Shown one piece after another: positions 51,501 through 61,738 of a stretch of 64,000 bases of DNA. Position 1 is the stretch's first letter. Each line of letters begins with the position of its first letter. This DNA comes from Sipunculus nudus (lineage: Eukaryota > Annelida > Sipuncula > Golfingiida > Sipunculidae). The stretch spans positions 26,098,008-26,162,007 of the forward strand of contig CM049313.1 of the NCBI GenBank assembly GCA_026874595.1, written 5' to 3'. The translations under genes and the position numbers were made by a program. The notes beneath the pieces are model-generated. The model was not told the DNA's origin, made no database searches, and saw only the letters and a list, made by a program, of their open reading frames with translations.

Positions 51501-53922
51501 TGACATGTTCGACTTTACAGTGAGGCAGTAACTGAAGGTAAGTGTTGACATGTTCTACTTTACAGTGAGGCATTAACTGAAGGTAAGTGTTGACATGTTC
51601 GACTTTACAGTGAGGCAGTAACTGAAGGTAAGTGTTGACATGTTCTACTTTACAGTGAGGCAGTAACTGAAGGTAAGTGTTGACATGTTCGACTTTACAG
51701 TGAGGCAGTAACTGAAGGTAAGTGTTGACATGTTCTACTTTACAGTGAGGCAGTAACTGAAGGTAAGTATTGACATGTTCTACTTTACAGTGAGGCAGTA
51801 ACTGAAGGTAAGTGTTGACATGTTCTACTTTACAGTGAGGCATTAACTGAAGGTAAGTGTTGACATGTTCTTCTTTACAGTGAGGCATTAACTGAAGGTA
51901 AGTGTTGACATGTTCGACTTTACAGTGAGGCAGTAACTGAAGGTTAGTGTTGACATGTTTGACTTTACAGTGAGGCAGTAACTGAAGGTAAGTGTTGACA
52001 TGTTCTACTTTACAGTGAGGCAGTAACTGAAGGTAAGTGTTGACATGTTCTACTTTACAGTGAGGCAGTAACTGAAGGTAAGTGTTGACATGTTCGACTT
52101 TACAGTGAGGCAGTAACTGAAGGTAAGTGTTGACATGTTCGACTTTACAGTGAGGCAGTAACTGAAGGTAAGTGTTGACATGCTAGACTTTACAGTGAGG
52201 CATTAACTGAAGGTTAGTTTTGACATGCTAGACTTTACAGTGAGGCATTAACTGAAGGTAAGTGTTGACATGCAAGACTTTACAGTGAGGCATTAACTGA
52301 AGGTTAGTGTTGACATGCTAGACTTTACAGTGAGGCATTAACTGAAGGTTAGTGTTGACATGCTATACTTTACAGTGAGGCATTAACTGAAGGTTAGTGT
52401 TGACATGTAAAACTTGACAGTGAGGCATTAACTGAAGGTTAGTGTTGACATGTTCGACTTTACAGTGAGGCATTAACTGAAGGTTAGTGTTGACATGTTA
52501 GACTTACAGTGAGGCATTAACTGAAGGTTAGTGTTGACATGTTCGATTTTACAGTGAGGCATTAACTGAAGGTTAGTGTTGACATGTTAAACTTGACAGT
52601 GAGGCATTAACTGAAGGTTAGTGTTGACATGTTTGACTTTACAGTGAGGCATTAACTAAAGGTAAGTGTTGACATTTTAGACTTTACAGTGAGGCAGTAA
52701 CTGAAGGTTAGTGTTGACATGTTTGACTTTACAGTGAGGCATTAACTGAAGGTTAGTGTTGACATGCTAGACTTTACAGTGAGGCATTAACTGAAGGTTA
52801 GTGTTGACATTTTCGACTTTACAGTGAGGCAGTAACTGAAGGTAAGTGTTGACATGTTTGACTTTACAGTGAGGCCCTAACTGAAGGTTAGTGTTGACAT
52901 GTTCGACTTTACAGTGAGGCCCTAACTGAAGGTTGGTGTTGACATATTAGACTTTACAGTGAGGCATTAACTGAAGGTTAGTTTTGACATGCTAGACTTT
53001 ACAGTGAGGCATTTACTGAAGGTTAGTGTTGACATGCTAGACTTTACAGTGAGGCATTAACTGAAGGTTAGTGTTGATATGTTAGACTTTACAGTGAGGC
53101 ATTAACTGAAGGTAATTGTTGACATGCTATACTTTACAAGGAGGCATTAACTGAAGGTTAGTGTTGACATGTTTGACTTTACAGTGAGGCATTAACTAAA
53201 GGTAAGTGTTGACATTTTAGACTTTACAGTGAGGCAGTAACTGAAGGTTAGTGTTGACATGTTTGACTTTACAGTGAGGCATTAACTGAAGGTTAGTGTT
53301 GACATGCTAGACTTTACAGTGAGGCATTAACTGAAGGTTAGTGTTGACATTTTCGACTTTACAGTGAGGCAGTAACTGAAGGTAAGTGTTGACATGTTTG
53401 ACTTTACAGTGAGGCCCTAACTGAAGGTTAGTGTTGACATGTTCGACTTTACAGTGAGGCCCTAACTGAAGGTTGGTGTTGACATATTAGACTTTACAGT
53501 GAGGCAGTAACTGAAGGTTAGTGTTGACATGCTAGACTTTACAGTGAGGCATTAACTAAAGGTTAGTGTTGACATGCTAGACTTTACAGTGAGGCATTAA
53601 CTGAAGGTTAGTGTTGACATGCTAGACTTTACAGTGAGGCATTAACTAAAGGTTAGTGTTGACATGCTAGACTTTACAGTGAGGCATTTACTGAAGGTTA
53701 GTGTTGACATGTTAGACTTTACAGTGAGGCATTAACTGAAGTTCAGTTTGTTTACATGTTAGACTTTACAGACTTTACTAGGTGACAGGGCGGTAGCACT
53801 CACAAATCTTTAATCTCTAATTTTTAATCAGTACTCACTTGAGGAAAATCTTTCATCCCTAATTTCTAATTAGCACCCACCTAAAGCTAATCTTTCATTT
53901 CTAATTTATGATCAAAACTCAC
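48596..53922 (-). other. POLG intron filled by a 45-bp minisatellite
   Basis: 5327 bp between donor GTGAGT (53922) and acceptor CTGCAG (48596). About 4.95 kb of it is the 45-bp repeat; the remaining ends are ordinary AT-rich sequence (48600-48826 and 53773-53922). Confidence 0.9.
48827..53772. repeat. 45-bp minisatellite, about 110 units
   Basis: The unit (plus strand) is GTGTTGACATGTTNGACTTT, then ACAGTGAGGCAGTAACTGAA, then GGTAA. The central units are nearly identical; both edges are more diverged (CATTAACT for CAGTAACT, GGTTAGTG for GGTAAGTG). Because 45 is a multiple of 3, long minus-strand frames (352 and 411 codons) exist but only translate the repeat. A few 44-bp units (near 50298 and 52500) change the frame. 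Each unit has TTTACAG and GGTAAGT, which look like splice signals on the strand opposite POLG. Confidence 0.97.
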
Positions 53923-54174
53923 CTGAGGCAAATCTTTCATCCCTAGTTTGTAGGCAAACATTGAACGTGTGAGAAGATTGGTGATCTGAAGTGCCAGTGC
54001 AGCATGATGTTTGTCCTCACTTGCTACCAGATAGCGCACTTCATCATGTATGCTGACACAAAACCGTCCATTTATGTTAAACTCCTCAAACAGCCATGAC
54101 ATACACACCAACATCAAATGAAGGTAGTCTACTGCTGAGCTCTGCACCACCCAGTTAACACGACTTGTCATAAA
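53923..54174 (-). CDS. POLG: DNA polymerase gamma catalytic subunit, exon with motif C
   Basis: 84 codons between acceptor TTTTCAG (54175-54176) and donor CAGGTGAGT (53922). It reads [40 protein letters not shown], then [20 protein letters not shown] and MKDLPQ. This is the polymerase domain of animal POLG. HDE (54040-54048) is motif C of family A polymerases, whose Asp binds catalytic metal. Identity to vertebrate POLG is obvious by eye. The next exon upstream (toward higher coordinates) was not found in the window. Confidence 0.97.
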
Positions 54175-54176
54175 CT

Positions 54177-54437
54177 GAAAACCAAGTAACAGATTCGTAA
54201 ACACCGTCTGTCACATTGGTGCCAATTGGTTTATTTTTAGAGATGTAGCAGTTGAAACAGACTGATCACTACAGGTAAAACACAGATTTTTTAAGTCCAG
54301 GGCTCCCAACAGAATTATGAGGAAGTACATGAATTTTATAGGAGCACTAATGACAAAATATAGGAAAATCTATATATGAGTTTTCACAGAACACCCATGT
54401 TCTACCGGTATGGGGTTACTTCCCATGAACATCAGTT
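54177..54437. other. POLG intron sequence (no feature)
   Basis: AT-rich; no exon or known repeat seen. Confidence 0.5.
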
Positions 54438-55030
54438 CTCAAAGTAGCATCTGTAAATCTGTTTAAATCATTTAGATGGCTCAGCATCTATAAGTCTGCT
54501 TAAATCATTAAGATGGCTCAGCATCTATAAGTCTGTTTTAATCATGAAGATGGCTCAGCAGATGGCTCAGCATTTATTAGTCTGTTTAAATCATTAAGAT
54601 GGCTCAGCATCTATAAGTCTGCTTAAATCATTAAGATGGCTCAGCATCTATTAGTCTGTTTAAATCATTAAGATGGCTCAGCATCTATTAGTCTGTTTAA
54701 ATCATTAAGATGGCTCAGCATCTATTAGTCTGTTTAAATCATTAAGATGGCTCAGCATCTATAAGTTTGTTTAAATCATTAAGATGGCTCAGCATCTATT
54801 AGTCTGTTTAAATCATTAAGATGGCTCAGCATCTATTAGTCTGTTTAAATCATTAAGATGGCTCAGAATCTATTAGTCTGTTTAAATCATTAAGATGGCT
54901 CAGCATCTATTAGTCTGTTTAAATTATTAAGATGGCTCAGCATCTATTAGTCTGTTTAAATCATTAAGATGGCTCAGCATCTATTAGTCTGATTAAATCA
55001 TTAAGATGGCTCAGCATCTATTAGTCTATA
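54438..55030. repeat. 37-bp minisatellite, about 15-16 units
   Basis: Unit TCTGTTTAAATCATTAAGAT, then GGCTCAGCATCTATTAG, repeated head to tail with few changes (TATAAG for TATTAG; one unit disrupted near 54540-54575 with an extra CAGATGGCT). It probably lies within the next POLG intron. Confidence 0.95.
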
Positions 55031-55032
55031 TA

Positions 55033-55230
55033 CAAACAAGGCCTAGAGGCCTAATGCTTACCTGTGCCATGGTATATACACAAGGTATAATGCTTCAATG
55101 CTGGACCAATACTTTTCAAGTACATGTGTAACATGTATATGAACAATGCAAGTCTTAAACATTTGAACTTAAGTACAAGAACCAATTACACCAACATCAC
55201 TGCTGAAATACTGGCATGGGTGCATATAAC
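55033..55230. repeat. Dispersed repeat AAACAAGGCCTACAGGCC, copy 2
   Basis: ACAAACAAGGCCTAGAGGCC, then CTAATGCTTACCTGTGCCAT, and on to GGCATGGGTGCATATAACAC. Matches 35345-35530, but is followed directly by palindrome-bearing sequence (GTAGGTGGCGCCACCAATCT at 55250). Confidence 0.85.
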
Positions 55231-55770
55231 ACAAAAAGGATTGTATGTAGGTGGCGCCACCAATCTTGTATACAATGAAGCTATCAGTGATGTATATATA
55301 CATATGCCAAATTTCAGGCTGATATATTTAATCCCTCTTGAGAAATAAGCAGGTACATACAACTGTGCAAAAGCAATTGTAAGTTGCGACACAAGTCTTG
55401 TGTACGATAAAGCTATCAAAGAGGCACAGATAGGTCAAATATCAGGTTAATACATTAAAATTCTGAGTCAGTTGCACTGGGATGACCAGGCTTAGATGAG
55501 AAAGGCAGTTGCCCCCAGTGAACCAGAACTATAGCTGCAGCTACTGCACTGAGTGAACTCTTAACCTGCACCTGGCTGCACTGAGTGAACTCGACCTGTT
55601 GCATAATTTGACACAGCTGGCAGTCTGCCAAAGCAATACACAGATCCAGACTGACCTTTGGCCTGTTGCCAAATCTGAAATACTTGTTAGTCTGCCATGC
55701 TATTTATCGATCTATACAGACACAATCTTAGCCTGTTGGTAATTCTGTTTATATATACTGAAAGACTTGG
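55231..55770. repeat. Palindrome-bearing repeat and ACTGAGTGAACTC copies
   Basis: Homologous to 37330-38000: GGTGGCGCCACC at 55250, AAGTTGCGACACAAGTC, then CTGCACTGAGTGAACTC twice near 55545 and 55572, and repeated CTGCCAAAGC-type phrases. Confidence 0.7.
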
Positions 55771-56394
55771 CTACAATGCTTTTTTCAAGGTGACACATTC
55801 ATAAGATTTTTTTTATCAAAATGTTTAGAATAATAAAAGATGTGGTCCTTTCACTGTTAAAGTTCAAATTATTCTGCCAACAATCATTTAAGCAAACTTG
55901 AACAAAGGCCTCCTAAGAATCATTTTTTTGCAATGTTACATAAATTGAAACAACAGTTTGCAGAAGAAGACTAGTGTAGCCCTAAGTCAGAAATAGGCTC
56001 ACTGTATTTATTCCAATTTGGCGATCCCTCTTATTTCTCGACCCATAAAAATATTTTGAAAGCATAATTTCTAAAATGACTCTAATTTTGCGACTGCCGA
56101 CGATGTTTTCTGTCGACGATGTTAAGGTGTAATGCCTCCGTCTCTCATGGGCACCGCAGTTTGTATCTGATTAGATTCTTATTACACTGAGCATCCACAT
56201 CAAACTTGTTTGCAATAAAATTTTTGAAGATACAAAGATGCGTTTTTCATAATATATAAACATGATAAAGCATTCAAGTTCCAAATGGGTGTCCGTGATG
56301 AAGCAAACTCGTGTACCATTCCTGGTACGCAGGTGTCTCGTGTGCGATTCACGTGGGATAATTAGCAATAATATTTACCAAATACGGGGAAGCA
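55771..56394. other. Repeat fragments, no gene
   Basis: Partly homologous to the 38-39 kb repeat (TTGCAGAAGAAGACTAGTGT AGCC context). No exon recognised. Confidence 0.45.
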
Positions 56395-56399
56395 CGCGT

Positions 56400-56500
56400 G
56401 GTGGAACAACTGTGACACAGTTGGACCAGTCATCTTAGTTAAGTTTAAACGACCCCGGTTACTTTTTGGATGGGTGACCGCGTATACAAAACAGGGCCCG
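56400..56500 (+). pseudogene. 5S rRNA-like sequence (5S-derived SINE or pseudogene)
   Basis: AGTTAAGTTTAAACGACCCC, then GGTTACTTTTTGGATGGGTG, ACCGCGTATACAAAACAGGG. This follows the order of the 5S rRNA internal promoter: A-box-like AGNTAAGCN, the spacer GGTTAGTACTTGG, then the C box GGATGGGNGACCGCC. The 5' third of 5S and a full fold are not evident, so it is a derived element. SINE3-class elements have 5S heads. Confidence 0.6.
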
Positions 56501-56699
56501 AACATGGACCTGTATTAATGGTCACAATATCACTCGGCTTTCTACGAGTCTACAAAATAATCAATGAACCTTCCATTCTTATGCAATTGAGAGTACCCTA
56601 TCTAATGCTTGTGAAATAGAAAACCATTCAGCTTGAGGGTTTCATCAAAAAACACTGTTAAGCTGAAAGAGGCTAAAATTACAAGGTTTTAGACCATAA

Positions 56700-57335
56700 A
56701 AAGCAGGTCTATATAAGTGGCGCCAAAAAAACCCTTAATTTCCACAATGAGTCATGTGACCAACATTTCCACAAAACTTGGTGATTGGCCAAATTACTAA
56801 GTTCAAATTTCTGTAACTCGGACAAAATTCATCAAAACAAAACCATTTGGACAAACTTAAGAGAGCTCATCTCTGGGATCATTTTTGTATGGTATTGAAA
56901 AGTTTGGCTGTATGATTTCTGAGAAGAAGATTTTCAAAGGTTTTTCAGCTTTTTCCAATAAAATATAAGATGATGCAGGTGGTGCCACAGAAAGCTTGAT
57001 TCCACAACATTTTACATGTGACTGTTTTTTTGCTTAAAATTTGGGGATGCTATCTTCTGCTGTTCCTGAGAAATTGTGGGTAAATATACTGATGACTCCC
57101 ATACAAAAAAGGTCAAAGCAGGTGGGGTCACCAATACCACAACTTCAAATATGAGTCATGTGACCAATATTTGCATAAAAATTTGGTGATGATAGCTCCA
57201 GCCATTTCAGAGACTGTAATTTTATTATGTATTTTGCCAAATGACTTAGTTCAGCTTCCTGTACTCACCCAAAAATCACCTAACTGAAACCATTGGAACA
57301 AACTTGAGAAAGAATGTTTGTGGGATTATTTCTGT
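56700..57335. repeat. Dispersed repeat related to 38.0-39.5 kb
   Basis: Contains ~190-200 bp spaced phrases (AAACTTNGTGATGATAGCTC, ACCATTTGGACAAACTT, TTTCTGAGAAGAAGATTTT) and degraded palindromes (AGTGGCGCCAAAA at 56717, GGTGGTGCCAC at 56979, GGTGGGGTCACC at 57121). Confidence 0.65.
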
Positions 57336-57338
57336 AAA

Positions 57339-57850
57339 CAAGGGACCCATGGGTCACAGTGCTCAGCTGTTATATATAATCACAAAATATGATTTGGAAG
57401 AGGAGGTAGGCAAATGCTGGTTTTGTGTGGTGAAAAAAGCTGTATTATGAGTTGATGGTGTGTAACTCAAATTGTGTAAGATTTTGATAATATCCTTGGA
57501 GTGAGGAAAGAGGAATGATGTCATTTATATTATTTACATTTGGAAATGGTGTCACACAGGTTTGACTTGGCCATATAACTTTATCTACATTGCAGTAAAA
57601 GTCATGTTAATTATGCTTTTTACAAATGAGGTAACTGTTATTTAATAATTTCAGGTTATCCCTACCCATGAGTAGCACTAGCACAAATAATATAAGAGTT
57701 TTAACTATTTATTATTCAAATACATTTGCCAAGTATTTGCACTATGTCTGTCATGAAGTTTCAGCCAAACAAAGTTATTAAGAATCAAGAATATACAAAT
57801 TTCACAAATTTAAATAATGATCATAAGTACCTTGTTTTATGGCTTAAATT
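57339..57850. repeat. Element start ACAAGGGACCCATGGGTCAC, then unassigned DNA
   Basis: Palindrome GACCCATGGGTC followed by AGTGCTCAGCTG, the same left end as at 13334 and 58037. The sequence after it is AT-rich without a gene. Confidence 0.6.
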
Positions 57851-57856
57851 TTTATT

Positions 57857-58036
57857 TAAACAAGGCCTACAGGCCTAATGCGAACCTGTGCATTGGGAAA
57901 TACACCAGGTATAATGCTTCAATGCTGGACCATGACTTCTCATGTATATGAACAATGCATGTACTAAACATTTTGAATAAGAAACAATTACACAAACATC
58001 ACTGCTGAAATTCTGGCATGGGTGCACACAACACAA
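57857..58036. repeat. Dispersed repeat AAACAAGGCCTACAGGCC, copy 3
   Basis: TTAAACAAGGCCTACAGGCC, then TAATGCGAACCTGTGCATTG, ending GCATGGGTGCACACAACACA immediately before ACTAGGGACCCATGGGTC. Confidence 0.85.
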
Positions 58037-58760
58037 CTAGGGACCCATGGGTCTCAACGCTCAGTTGAATTTGTCAATAAGGATATTTTGAAAGAAATTT
58101 TTCAGAATGACAGTCCTGTGACCTAAACCAATGACCTTGTAACCAAAAAATCTTAGAACTTAATATCCTTGAACTTGCAGCATTAGGATTATTGTAACAA
58201 TCTTTTAAAAGTGACCTTGACCTCTGACCAGATAACCTCAAATTCTACAGGTTTCCTCACTTTGGGCAAGTAAGCCACGTGTGAACGTTGGAAAGTTCAG
58301 GATGAAAAGTTTGATTTACAGTGCATCCACAATCTTTTTAAAAATGTGGCTTCTGTGACCTTCAACTTAGATCGCTTAACCCTGAAAATCAAAATGAATT
58401 AACATATGTGGTTGGTCATTATTAAATCAAGTTTGAAGCCAGTCTGTCTATCCAAAGCAGAATTATCATCAATAAACTAATTTGTGAATGGATGGGCCCT
58501 GTGACCTTGACCTTTGACCTTTGACCCAAAAATCAAACAGAATCCTCCCCTAGTGGCTGGTTAGCAATATCTTGAAGATGGAAGGTTTGCTATGAAAAGT
58601 TTGGCTTCAAATGCATACACATTCCTTAGTGGTGGGCCAATTATTAGTTAAGTTTGAAACCAATATATCAAACTTAACTGGAGTTATCATCTGGAAACTA
58701 ATTTGTGTGGATTGACGGAATGACAGACAGACAGACATACTAGACGACCAGAGGTCGAAC
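58037..58760. repeat. Pearl-like element with GACCTTGACCTTTGACC core units
   Basis: Starts ACTAGGGACCCATGGGTCTC, then AACGCTCAGTTGAA. The core repeats have GTGACCTTGACCTCTGACC (58220), CTGTGACCTTCAACTTAGAT (58357) and CTGTGACCTTGACCTTTGAC (58500), spaced ~140 bp. It ends in GACAGACAGACAGAC at 58722-58737. It parallels 40228-42443. Confidence 0.7.
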
Positions 58761-59087
58761 GCTTGCCGGAAGCGGAAATAAGAAAGTCAAACTAGGATAC
58801 AACATACAGCAGACAGTCAGGTTACGTTTGGAACTGGCAAAATGAATTACCCCAATTATGGCGGAAACAGAAGCACAATTTTGTGTGGTTATGCTGATTT
58901 TCAAAAGTCGCAGATGAGTAGACAGACAAACAGACAGACATACGGGAAAAAACGCCATGTGAAGGCCATGTACTCCTGTCATGGAGAATAGAAAACCGTC
59001 TATTAGAATAAAACTCCATATTTTGAATTTTAAGAAAAAGAAGTATATAATTGAACGTATATTAGGTCCCCATGGTAATGGAAGAAT

Positions 59088-59255
59088 ATGACAGAGTCCC
59101 CACGAGGATAAACGCATTAAATCTTGTTTCAAATGCTGCAATCAATGTTGTGACACTGTCTATAGTTTTCGAGATATGGCACAATAATGATTGCTGCAGC
59201 GCCATCTGGCGGCTTATTTCTAAAAGGAAAAAAAATAAGTTCCCAGATATTTTTT

Positions 59256-59300
<45 letters not shown>

Positions 59301-59490
59301 ATTAGCTTTATAATTAAAATTTAACCCCTGTAGAATATGACAGAGTCCCCAGGAGGATAAACGCATTAAATCTAGTATCAGATTCTGCAATCAATGTTGT
59401 GACAGTGTGTATAGTTTTGGAAATATGGCACAATAATGATTGCTGCAGCACCATCTGGCGGCTATTTTCTAAAAGAAAAAAATTAGTTTC
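59088..59490. repeat. Two direct ~145-bp copies carrying GCNCCATCTGGCGGC
   Basis: GACAGAGTCCCCACGAGGAT, then AAACGCATTAAATCT, GGCACAATAATGATTGCTGC and the CTCF-like motif, at 59090-59240 and again at 59340-59485 (offset ~250 bp). A (TA)n tract lies between. Confidence 0.85.
59256..59303. repeat. (TA)n microsatellite
   Basis: Nearly pure TATATATA between the two direct copies at 59.1-59.5 kb. Confidence 0.92.
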
Positions 59491-59519
59491 GAAATATTAT
59501 ATTTTTTATTATAAATATT

Positions 59520-60000
59520 TGATGTATAATTAAAATTAAATCCCCTGCCCCCCCAATTGCTAAACCAGGGATCCGCCCATATTTTGACACACCCAACTTC
59601 AAAATCGGGGATCCGTCCCTGGTTTGAAAGATTTGCCAGTGGTTCCTGGCAACACAAGTGGCACCACAAAGGGGGCACAATGAAAATAACAGGTGTGTTC
59701 AATTCAAATTTAGCGGCATTTGTCCTCTTTTCAATGCTGCTTTGTGAAATTCATGGACGACCGCGCACGCCAACTTGCAACTGTAATGGCCTTGCCATTT
59801 TTTAGCTTTTTCCCTTTAAAATCTCAGTAAATGCAGATAGCCAAAAAATAAACAAAATCCGATAGAGCTTTTCAGATGACTGTTTATTTACAAAAAAAAT
59901 TGGTGATGCTTGTTCCTGACGTTTTTTAGATAGCTATGGTTAACCTACAGACGACGGACGATGCTGCACCATAGCATAAGCTCACTGGTTCGCTAATAAT
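59520..60000. repeat. Dispersed repeat end with ACGACGGACGATG and GCTCACTGGTTCGC
   Basis: 59800-59995 matches 39230-39474: TTTTTAGCTTTTTCCCTTTA, AAACAAAATCCGATAGAGCT, GTTTTTTAGATAGCTATGGT, then ACGACGGACGATGCTGCACC and CATAAGCTCACTGGTTCGC. The part at 59535-59640 has two GGGATCCGNCC copies in opposite orientation and may be a separate MITE. Confidence 0.7.
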
Positions 60001-60730
60001 CTGTTTCGAGTTATTACTGTTAGACATAAGATTTAATAGTTTAAAAAAGATTATTTCAAAACTGTGTCCTGTAGAATTCTATTAGTGAGACGGAAAAACC
60101 AACAAGCAGGCGAATTTGAGGACAACTGACAAACAAACAGACATAGTGACAAAGGGACACTAGATGAAGACAAGATGACTTAACCAGGTTATGGGGAAGA
60201 CTCAGAGGAAGAAAATAAGCTATAGTTTATGTAATTGAGGTTTCTAGTTTTGGAGATATGGCCAAATAATGATATATTGGGGATGTTCGACCACAGCACC
60301 ATCTAGTGGACATATCCTGAAGATGATGAATGCGTTTTGTGATATTAGTGAATGGCATGAGATGTAATCGTTTCAAAAGGATTCCTCCAAATATCTGGCT
60401 TGTTGATTGCTATATGTGAGATGCAAGAAAAAGGAAGTAGGCGAATTTGAAGATAATTGACAAACAGACGGACATACTGACAAAGTAACACAAGATGGAC
60501 ACCAGATGACGTTACCATGTTTTGCAGAAGGCCAAGAGAAAGAAAATAAGCTACAGTTTGTGTAATATAGGTTTACTCTTACGGAAATATGTACAAAAAC
60601 TGATTTGTTTGGATGGGTCTAGTGCAGCACCCCCTAGCAGCCATATCCGGGAAAATGAAAAAGAACTTTTGAGATATTCATGTAAAAGATAAGATGAAGG
60701 AACAAACATACGCGGGTCACGAACATGCTT
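60001..60730. repeat. Repeats carrying CTCF-like motifs
   Basis: Two related ~230-300 bp stretches with TTNGGAGATATGGCCAAATA, GCACCATCTAGTGG (60296) and GCACCCCCTAGCAGCC (60627). Each is followed by AAGATGNTGAATG- or AAAATGAAAAAG-type sequence and GACAAACAGACGGACATACT. No gene. Confidence 0.65.
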
Positions 60731-61265
60731 GCGAAAATCGAAGATTTCTGGCAAGCAATAAAGTTGTGACGGTGCCTCCAACATGTATCGTGGTATGGTG
60801 AAAAACGGCGCGAGATTTGACGAGACTAACAATGTGACCCCTGAATGTGACTGCGAGTGTCAGCCGCTATCCAGCGCTGCAAACCATGTGTCTGTAGCGT
60901 AAAAAATGACAGAATTATAGGCATCTCTTTGAATGGTCACGTGTTCTCGTTTCACGAGAAACGGTGGGAGATATGACGAGACTTGCGATTGAATGGCTTA
61001 GAACTAGAGGGATGCTGTCTAACAGCAAAAACAAGACCTGTCTATCGCAAATATCAACAGAGATAGAAGCTGGAAAACTCCAAATTTTCAGATTGTCAAG
61101 TTTTACCCCAAAATTTGGTAACCATGGTAACGACAGCACGAAGCAACATGTGCGAAGGGATAAGCCAATGTTCCTAGTTTCAGATACGACCAAAAAAAAA
61201 TGGTGTCACGTTTAATATTTTTTGAGATATTGCAGAAAAACGATATGTTACAGTGTTTCAGGTAC

Positions 61266-61281
61266 CACGCCCCCTGGTGGC
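61266..61281 (+). promoter_or_regulatory. CTCF-like motif (CACGCCCCCTGGTGGC)
   Basis: The reverse complement GCCACCAGGGGGCGTG fits the bilaterian CTCF core CCASYAGRKGGCRC with at most a base of difference. It is present again at 62705-62720 in the second duplicate copy. Binding is not shown. Confidence 0.4.
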
Positions 61282-61722
61282 TATTTCCAAAAAATGAAAA
61301 ACTGATTTCGAGATATTTATAAATAACACAAAATATATCAATTTCAAAGCCATTGTTAAAAAAATGCAACCTGTAGGTCATATTTAATGAAATATCGAAG
61401 ACTCTCGTTTGACGAGAAACGGTGCGAGATTTTGCAAGATTTTTGATTGGATCACCGAGAACTCACCAAGGGCTACAAGATGCAAAAAAATTGACCTCTC
61501 CAGCATAAAAACTGACAGAGTTAGAAGCTGAAAACTGCATATTTTCAAAATTCAAAAGTTTTACCCCAAAAATAGAGAAATCTGGCAATAGCGCACTTTG
61601 GCACCTATGCGCCAAAATAAGCCCACGGACCCCAGTTGAAGGTGCTGCGATGGAAATGGCCCAATGTTTAATAGTTCTGGAGGTATAGCACCAAAACAAA
61701 TTTTCATGTTTTTTCATCCGCA

Positions 61723-61738
61723 ACGCCCCCTGGCGGCC
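61723..61738 (+). promoter_or_regulatory. CTCF-like motif (ACGCCCCCTGGCGGCC)
   Basis: Same core with one change (GGCGG for GGTGG); a second copy is at 63162-63177. It is followed in both contexts by ATTTCCAAAA...TTTCGAGATATT, as are the motifs at 61266 and 60627, so the motif is part of a repeat family. Confidence 0.35.

Noticed and set aside
49144-51888. Long minus-strand frames of 352 and 411 codons with 15-residue repeats (MSTLTFSYCLTVKSN; QLLPHCKVEHVNTY)
   Set aside because: They are the 45-bp minisatellite read in two frames; 45 is a multiple of 3, so frames stay open by default. They lie inside a POLG intron and have no start context or domain.
54438-55030. CRISPR-like array appearance of the 37-bp repeat
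   Set aside because: Units are head to tail with no unique spacers, so it is an ordinary minisatellite.
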